Part shown: one piece after another, positions 14,854 to 18,182 of the stretch | Layout: each line of letters opens with the position of its first letter | Position numbering within the stretch: the stretch's first letter is position 1 | Source: Aurantimonadaceae bacterium | GTDB lineage: Bacteria; Pseudomonadota; Alphaproteobacteria; Rhizobiales; Rhizobiaceae | Direction of reading: 5' to 3' | Assembly: GCA_003232595.1 (NCBI GenBank) | Contig: QIIJ01000133.1 | Coordinates: forward strand, 1-18,182 | DNA: 18,182 bases | Program-made: the position numbers and the translations under genes | Notes under the pieces: generated by a model | The model's input: the letters and a program-made list of their open reading frames with translations, nothing else | The model's database searches: none | Told to the model about the DNA's origin: nothing

Positions 14854-16491
14854 CTACTGCTCTTGCGCCGTCCACTCGACTATTTTGGCCAGATCGCCGG
14901 TTGGTTCAGGCTTGATCAGCGGTAATTCACCGATGAGCACATTGCCGCTGACGCCGTCGACAGTAATCTTCTCTCCCGCTTCAATCGAGCGTCCAAGTGA
15001 GGTCATATTGCCGTTATTGTAATCGACCCGCAGCCGCATGGCACCGCAGACGCAGGGTTTTCCCATGCTGCGGGCAACCACGGCCGCATGGCTGGTCATG
15101 CCACCACCCGAGGTGAGAATTGCTTCGGCTGCGTCCATGCCGGCAACATCGTGCGGGCTGGTTTCCTTGCGCACCAGGATCACATTGCGCCCTTCAGCCT
15201 TGGCAGCAACCGCGGCATCGGAACTGAACACAATGGCACCGCTTGCAGCGCCGGGCGAGGCAGGCAGCCCCTTGGTGAAAACATCCTGTTTTACCGAAGG
15301 GTCGATTATCCTCGTGACCATCCGCGCAAGGGCCGCCGGTTCAATACGGCGAACGGCTTCCTTGCGGCTGATCATGCCTTCTTCAACCATCTCGGTTGCA
15401 ATACGCAGGGCAGCCCTGGCGGTGCGCTTGCCTTTGCGGGTCTGCAGCAGCCACAAATTGCCGTTATCGATGGTAAATTCCACATCCTGCATGTCGAGAT
15501 AGTGTTGTTCGAGCCGCCCAAGGATTGCGACAAATTCTTCAAACACCTCCGGTAGCAGTTTCTCCAGCGAAACATCATCAGAACCCGCTGCAATGCGCCC
15601 GCGCTCGGTTAAAAAGCAGGGCGTGCGAATACCCGCAACCACATCTTCACCCTGGGCATTGGGAAGGTATTCGCCAAAGATCAGCTTTTCTCCGGTCGAC
15701 GGGTTGCGTGTGAAAGCAACACCGGCAGCAGAATTTTCACCGCTGTTGCCAAACACCATGGCCTGAATATTGACCGCGGTACCCTCATCTTTTGATATGT
15801 TGTGCAGATTACGATAAGTGACGGCACGCGGGCTCATCCAGGAATTCAAAACCGCGTCAACCGCCTGCCATAATTGCTCACGCGGCTCCTGCGGAAAACT
15901 TTCCCCCGTTTCGTTTCTGATAATCTGCTGATAGATGGCAATGGCCGCCTGCCAGTTATCGGCGCTCAGTTCAAGATCAAATTCAGCGCCGCAACTGGCC
16001 CGCAGGTCGTCCAGAGCCTCCTCCAGCAACACCGGGTCAACACCCATTACCACAGTTGCAAACATCTGCACAAAACGGCGATAGGTGTCATAGGCAAAAC
16101 GTTTGTCGCCGGTTTCGCCTGCAAGTGCTTCAACGGTTTGGTCGTTAAGTCCGAGATTAAGAACCGTATCCATCATGCCAGGCATTGATGTACGCGAACC
16201 TGACCGTACCGATAACAGCAGCGGCTTTTGATAGTCGCCATATTTTTTACCAGTAATTTCAGCGATTTCATCAAGTGCCGCATCAACCTGCTCAATCAGC
16301 GTTGCCGGAAAGGATGATTGCTGGTTGAGGTAGTGGGCGCAAAACCCGGTCGAAATGGTGAAACCCGGTGGCACAGCGAGTCCGATATTGCACATTTCGG
16401 CAAGCCCTGCGCCCTTGCCGCCGAGCAGTTCCTTCATATCGGCGGAACCTTCTGCCTTGCCGTTACCGAACGAATATACCCATTTGGTCAT
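14854..16491 (-). CDS. Short pyruvate phosphate dikinase-like protein lacking the PEP/pyruvate barrel
   Basis: A 545-residue protein from ATG 16491 (GTG 16500 is in frame). It closely follows PPDK over the ATP-grasp domain (LLGGKGAGLAEM with K26, SVRSGSRTSMPGMMDT, TAVNIQAMVFGN, AFTRNPSTGEK, LLQTRKGKRT) and the swivelling phosphohistidine domain (GGGMTSHAAVVARSMGKPC, His468). Full PPDK is about 880-900 residues; here the frame stops just after the swivel domain (LIKPEPTGDLAKIVEW), where the linker to the C-terminal barrel should start. The bases downstream do not encode barrel-like sequence. The ATP and phosphate half-reaction residues look intact, but the PEP/pyruvate site is missing. It may be a real two-domain protein or a truncated ppdK. 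It lies 115 bases downstream of smc. Confidence 0.85.
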   Translation of the reverse strand: MTKWVYSFGNGKAEGSADMKELLGGKGAGLAEMCNIGLAVPPGFTISTGFCAHYLNQQSSFPATLIEQVDAALDEIAEITGKKYGDYQKPLLLSVRSGSRTSMPGMMDTVLNLGLNDQTVEALAGETGDKRFAYDTYRRFVQMFATVVMGVDPVLLEEALDDLRASCGAEFDLELSADNWQAAIAIYQQIIRNETGESFPQEPREQLWQAVDAVLNSWMSPRAVTYRNLHNISKDEGTAVNIQAMVFGNSGENSAAGVAFTRNPSTGEKLIFGEYLPNAQGEDVVAGIRTPCFLTERGRIAAGSDDVSLEKLLPEVFEEFVAILGRLEQHYLDMQDVEFTIDNGNLWLLQTRKGKRTARAALRIATEMVEEGMISRKEAVRRIEPAALARMVTRIIDPSVKQDVFTKGLPASPGAASGAIVFSSDAAVAAKAEGRNVILVRKETSPHDVAGMDAAEAILTSGGGMTSHAAVVARSMGKPCVCGAMRLRVDYNNGNMTSLGRSIEAGEKITVDGVSGNVLIGELPLIKPEPTGDLAKIVEWTAQEQ

Positions 16492-16605
16492 GAATGCCAC
16501 GCCGAGCTACACATATTGCCAGTTTCTCGCGCACGATTTATCACATGCGCTGAAAATAACCATACGTCTTTTGTCTGTGTAACTGGTTAAGAGTGCGAAG
16601 GGTGT

Positions 16606-17907
16606 TCAGCCCGATTCGCGAAATCTTTCTGCCGTTTCAAGATCAACTGAAACCAGCTGGCTGACACCGCGTTCCGCCATGGTGACGCCGAATAGTCGGT
16701 TCATCCGCGCCATTGTAATCGGATTGTGGGTAATAATCATGAAGCGGGTCTGGGTGGAGTCGGACATTTCATCCATCAGATTGCAGAATCGCTCGACATT
16801 GTGATCATCAAGCGGCGCGTCAACTTCGTCCAGCACACAAATCGGGGCAGGATTGGTCAGGAATACGGCAAAGATCAGCGCAAGGGCCGTCAGTGCCTGC
16901 TCGCCACCGGACAAAAGGGTCATTGTCTGCGGTTTTTTGCCAGGTGGACGGGCAATAATTTCAAGCCCCGCATCGAGCGGGTCGTCGGATTCGACCAGTT
17001 GCAACTCCGCTGTGCCACCACCAAACAGATGAGTAAACAGCCGCTGAAATTGTTCGTTGACGGCCTCAAAAGCGGCTAGAAGCCGTTCCCGGCCCTCTGA
17101 GTTCAGGCTTTGAATGCCCTGGCGAAGGCGTCGGATGGCTTCGGTCAGGTCTTCGCTCTCGCTAATCAGCGTATCGCGCTGTTCGGCAATTTCAGTCTGC
17201 TCGATTTCAGCACGCAGGTTAACCGCACCAAGCCGTTCGCGCTCGGCCTTGTACCGCTCCAGCTTGCGTTCAATTACGTCGATTTCAGGCAGGCTGGCGT
17301 CCTCGTCAAGCCCGGCAATTACATTGACCTTGTGCGGCTCGCATTCGAGTTCCTCACGGATACGGCTCTCGATTTCATCACCTCGCTCGCGGGCAGCGCC
17401 AAGGCGTTCTTCCGCGCGCGCGCTGGTTTCACGGGTTTCAGAAAGCACCGTAAGTGCAACCACCGCAGCCCGATCAGCCTTTGTCAGCTCCGCCTCGGTG
17501 ATTGCAAGCTGGCCAGCAGCATCCTTGCGCAAGGTCTCGGCCTCTGCAATTTGCGTATTTAAGGCTCCGCGGCGTTCTTCAAGTGCCGAAGGTGCGTCAT
17601 TCAGCGCCTTGCGCTCACGTTGGGACTCTTCCTGGCGCTCGCGAAGGATCGCAATCTGCTTTTCTGCGTTGGATGCACGGTCAATCCACGATTTGCGTTC
17701 CCGCTCAATAGCTTCAAGCCTCTGGCCGCGAAGGGATTTTTCGCGCGATAAGCCATCATAGGTGGCTCTTGCCTCGGCAAAAGCCGCCCGGTCGGTTGAT
17801 ACTTCGAGGCGCAGATTTGCAAGTCTTTCCTCAAGTGCGGAAACATCGGGTGTGACGGCAAGCGAGGCCACTGCCTCCAGGTGCAATCCATCGGCTTCTT
17901 CACCTTT
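16606..17907 (-). CDS. smc: Chromosome segregation protein SMC, C-terminal part (after apparent frameshift)
   Basis: This frame encodes the second half of the returning coiled coil and the C-terminal ATPase head of SMC. The coiled coil (rich in Glu, Arg, Ala, Leu) runs from the left of the frame to about residue 250. The head has LNSEGRERLLAAFEAVNEQF, the ABC signature LLSGGEQALTALALIFA, Walker B PICVLDEVDAPLDD and the switch His in MIITHNPITMARM. SMC with ScpAB compacts and segregates chromosomes. The protein ends in ETAERFRESG, as in relatives. The frame has no suitable start codon with a ribosome-binding site: TTG 17886 is the first candidate and lies in the middle of the coil. It continues the next entry with a one-base shift. 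Confidence 0.9.
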   Translation of the reverse strand, partial: KGEEADGLHLEAVASLAVTPDVSALEERLANLRLEVSTDRAAFAEARATYDGLSREKSLRGQRLEAIERERKSWIDRASNAEKQIAILRERQEESQRERKALNDAPSALEERRGALNTQIAEAETLRKDAAGQLAITEAELTKADRAAVVALTVLSETRETSARAEERLGAARERGDEIESRIREELECEPHKVNVIAGLDEDASLPEIDVIERKLERYKAERERLGAVNLRAEIEQTEIAEQRDTLISESEDLTEAIRRLRQGIQSLNSEGRERLLAAFEAVNEQFQRLFTHLFGGGTAELQLVESDDPLDAGLEIIARPPGKKPQTMTLLSGGEQALTALALIFAVFLTNPAPICVLDEVDAPLDDHNVERFCNLMDEMSDSTQTRFMIITHNPITMARMNRLFGVTMAERGVSQLVSVDLETAERFRESG

Positions 17908-17908
17908 G
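17893..17908 (-). other. smc: Site of apparent -1 frameshift in smc
   Basis: The upstream frame codes ...SALEEAKVKK and the downstream frame codes ...GEEADGLHLEAVASL. Moving between them needs one extra base in the DNA, most simply an A in the AAA at 17905-17907 or a G near 17895. The downstream frame has a stop codon about 35 bases further upstream, so the crossing must occur in a short interval. A sequencing or assembly error, or a true one-base deletion, explains it equally well. Confidence 0.75.
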
Positions 17909-18182
17909 CCTCCTCCAGCGCAGAGCGACGGTTGGATAAATCACTGACAGCCCGTTCAGCCTTGATCAGTTCACTGCGCGCCTCACTAAGCTGCTGTTGA
18001 ATGTCTCGGGCTTTTTCACGCGCAACACGTTCCTGTTCCACATCGCGGGAAAGTAATTCCTTGGCCTTTTGTTCAGCTGTTTCCGCCTCTCGCAGTTGGC
18101 GATTTGCCTCAATTGCAGCCTGATCAAGCTCTGCCAGCCGGTTTTTCTGGGCAAGACGCTGGGCAGCAGGTGTCGGAGCCTC
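17895..18182 (-). CDS. smc: SMC, coiled-coil segment after the hinge (partial, upstream of apparent frameshift)
   Basis: This frame is open to the right window edge and reads EAPTPAAQRLAQKNRLAEL, which matches the segment just after the SMC hinge in rhizobial proteins, then a long coil (ARDIQQQLSEARSELIKAE, SDLSNRRSALEEAKVKK). After about 17895 the frame reads through non-SMC sequence (PMDCTWRQWP...), while the SMC-like sequence continues in the frame of the previous entry. The N-terminal head, first coil and hinge are outside the window. Confidence 0.85.

Noticed and set aside
14854..16491. Calling this gene a normal full-length PPDK
   Set aside because: The frame ends about 340 residues short and the PEP/pyruvate-binding domain is absent, so the standard reaction cannot be assumed.
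17114..17761. Long + strand Ser/Arg-rich ORF (215 codons) opposite smc
   Set aside because: It is the antisense reading of a Glu/Arg/Leu-rich coiled coil, which routinely gives long Ser/Arg-rich open frames.
17893..17916. Programmed -1 frameshift in smc, with SD-like GGAGGAGG next to CAAAGG
   Set aside because: There is no X-XXY-YYZ heptamer, the SD-like stretch is too close to the shift site for known -1 stimulation, and smc is not a known user of frameshifting. An indel or sequencing error is simpler.

Overview
The window looks like core chromosome of an alphaproteobacterium, most likely of the order Hyphomicrobiales (Rhizobiales). The reasons are the gene order ctaB-coxF-ctaG-coxC ... SURF1-ispH-thrB-rnhA-peroxiredoxin, the run thrC-M16 protease-GNAT-EAL protein, and the protein sequences themselves (type II homoserine kinase, rhizobial-style SMC). 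By eye the G+C content is near one half, lower than in soil rhizobia, so a marine or host-associated member is possible. This is inference; no search was run. I see no transposase, integrase, CRISPR array, tRNA or rRNA gene.

Layout. (1) 1-2097, + strand: the 3' end of a cytochrome c oxidase operon (ctaB tail, coxF-like small membrane protein, ctaG, coxC), closed by a clear intrinsic terminator at 2123-2157. (2) 2185-5438, + strand: SURF1, ispH, thrB and rnhA, tightly packed, with thrB and rnhA overlapping. (3) 5469-6824, - strand: a secreted DsbD-alpha-like protein followed by a Prx5-type peroxiredoxin. (4) 6988-7584, + strand: yqgE. (5) 7602-13950, - strand: thrC, M16 protease, GNAT acetyltransferase and a large membrane PAS-GGDEF-EAL protein, all in one direction. 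(6) 14124-14723, + strand: a lipoprotein of unknown function, divergent from thrC. (7) 14854-18182, - strand: a short PPDK-like protein lacking the C-terminal PEP/pyruvate barrel, and the 3' part of smc, which carries an apparent one-base frameshift.

How the genes fit together: heme O synthesis, copper delivery, subunit III and SURF1 all serve assembly of the aa3-type terminal oxidase. ThrB and ThrC are the last two steps of threonine synthesis but sit in two oppositely oriented blocks about 8 kb apart. The DsbD-alpha-like protein and the peroxiredoxin form a small redox pair.

The most unusual features are: the structured leader just upstream of thrC, with a 10-bp outer stem, a 6-bp inner hairpin and an internal loop resembling 5S rRNA loop E; the domain-boundary truncation of PPDK; the smc frameshift; the strong terminator where a DUF983 gene might be expected, leaving almost no room for a SURF1 promoter; and the degenerate GGDEF site beside an intact EAL domain. 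I do not see an obvious new multi-gene system. The thrC leader is the best candidate for something undescribed.
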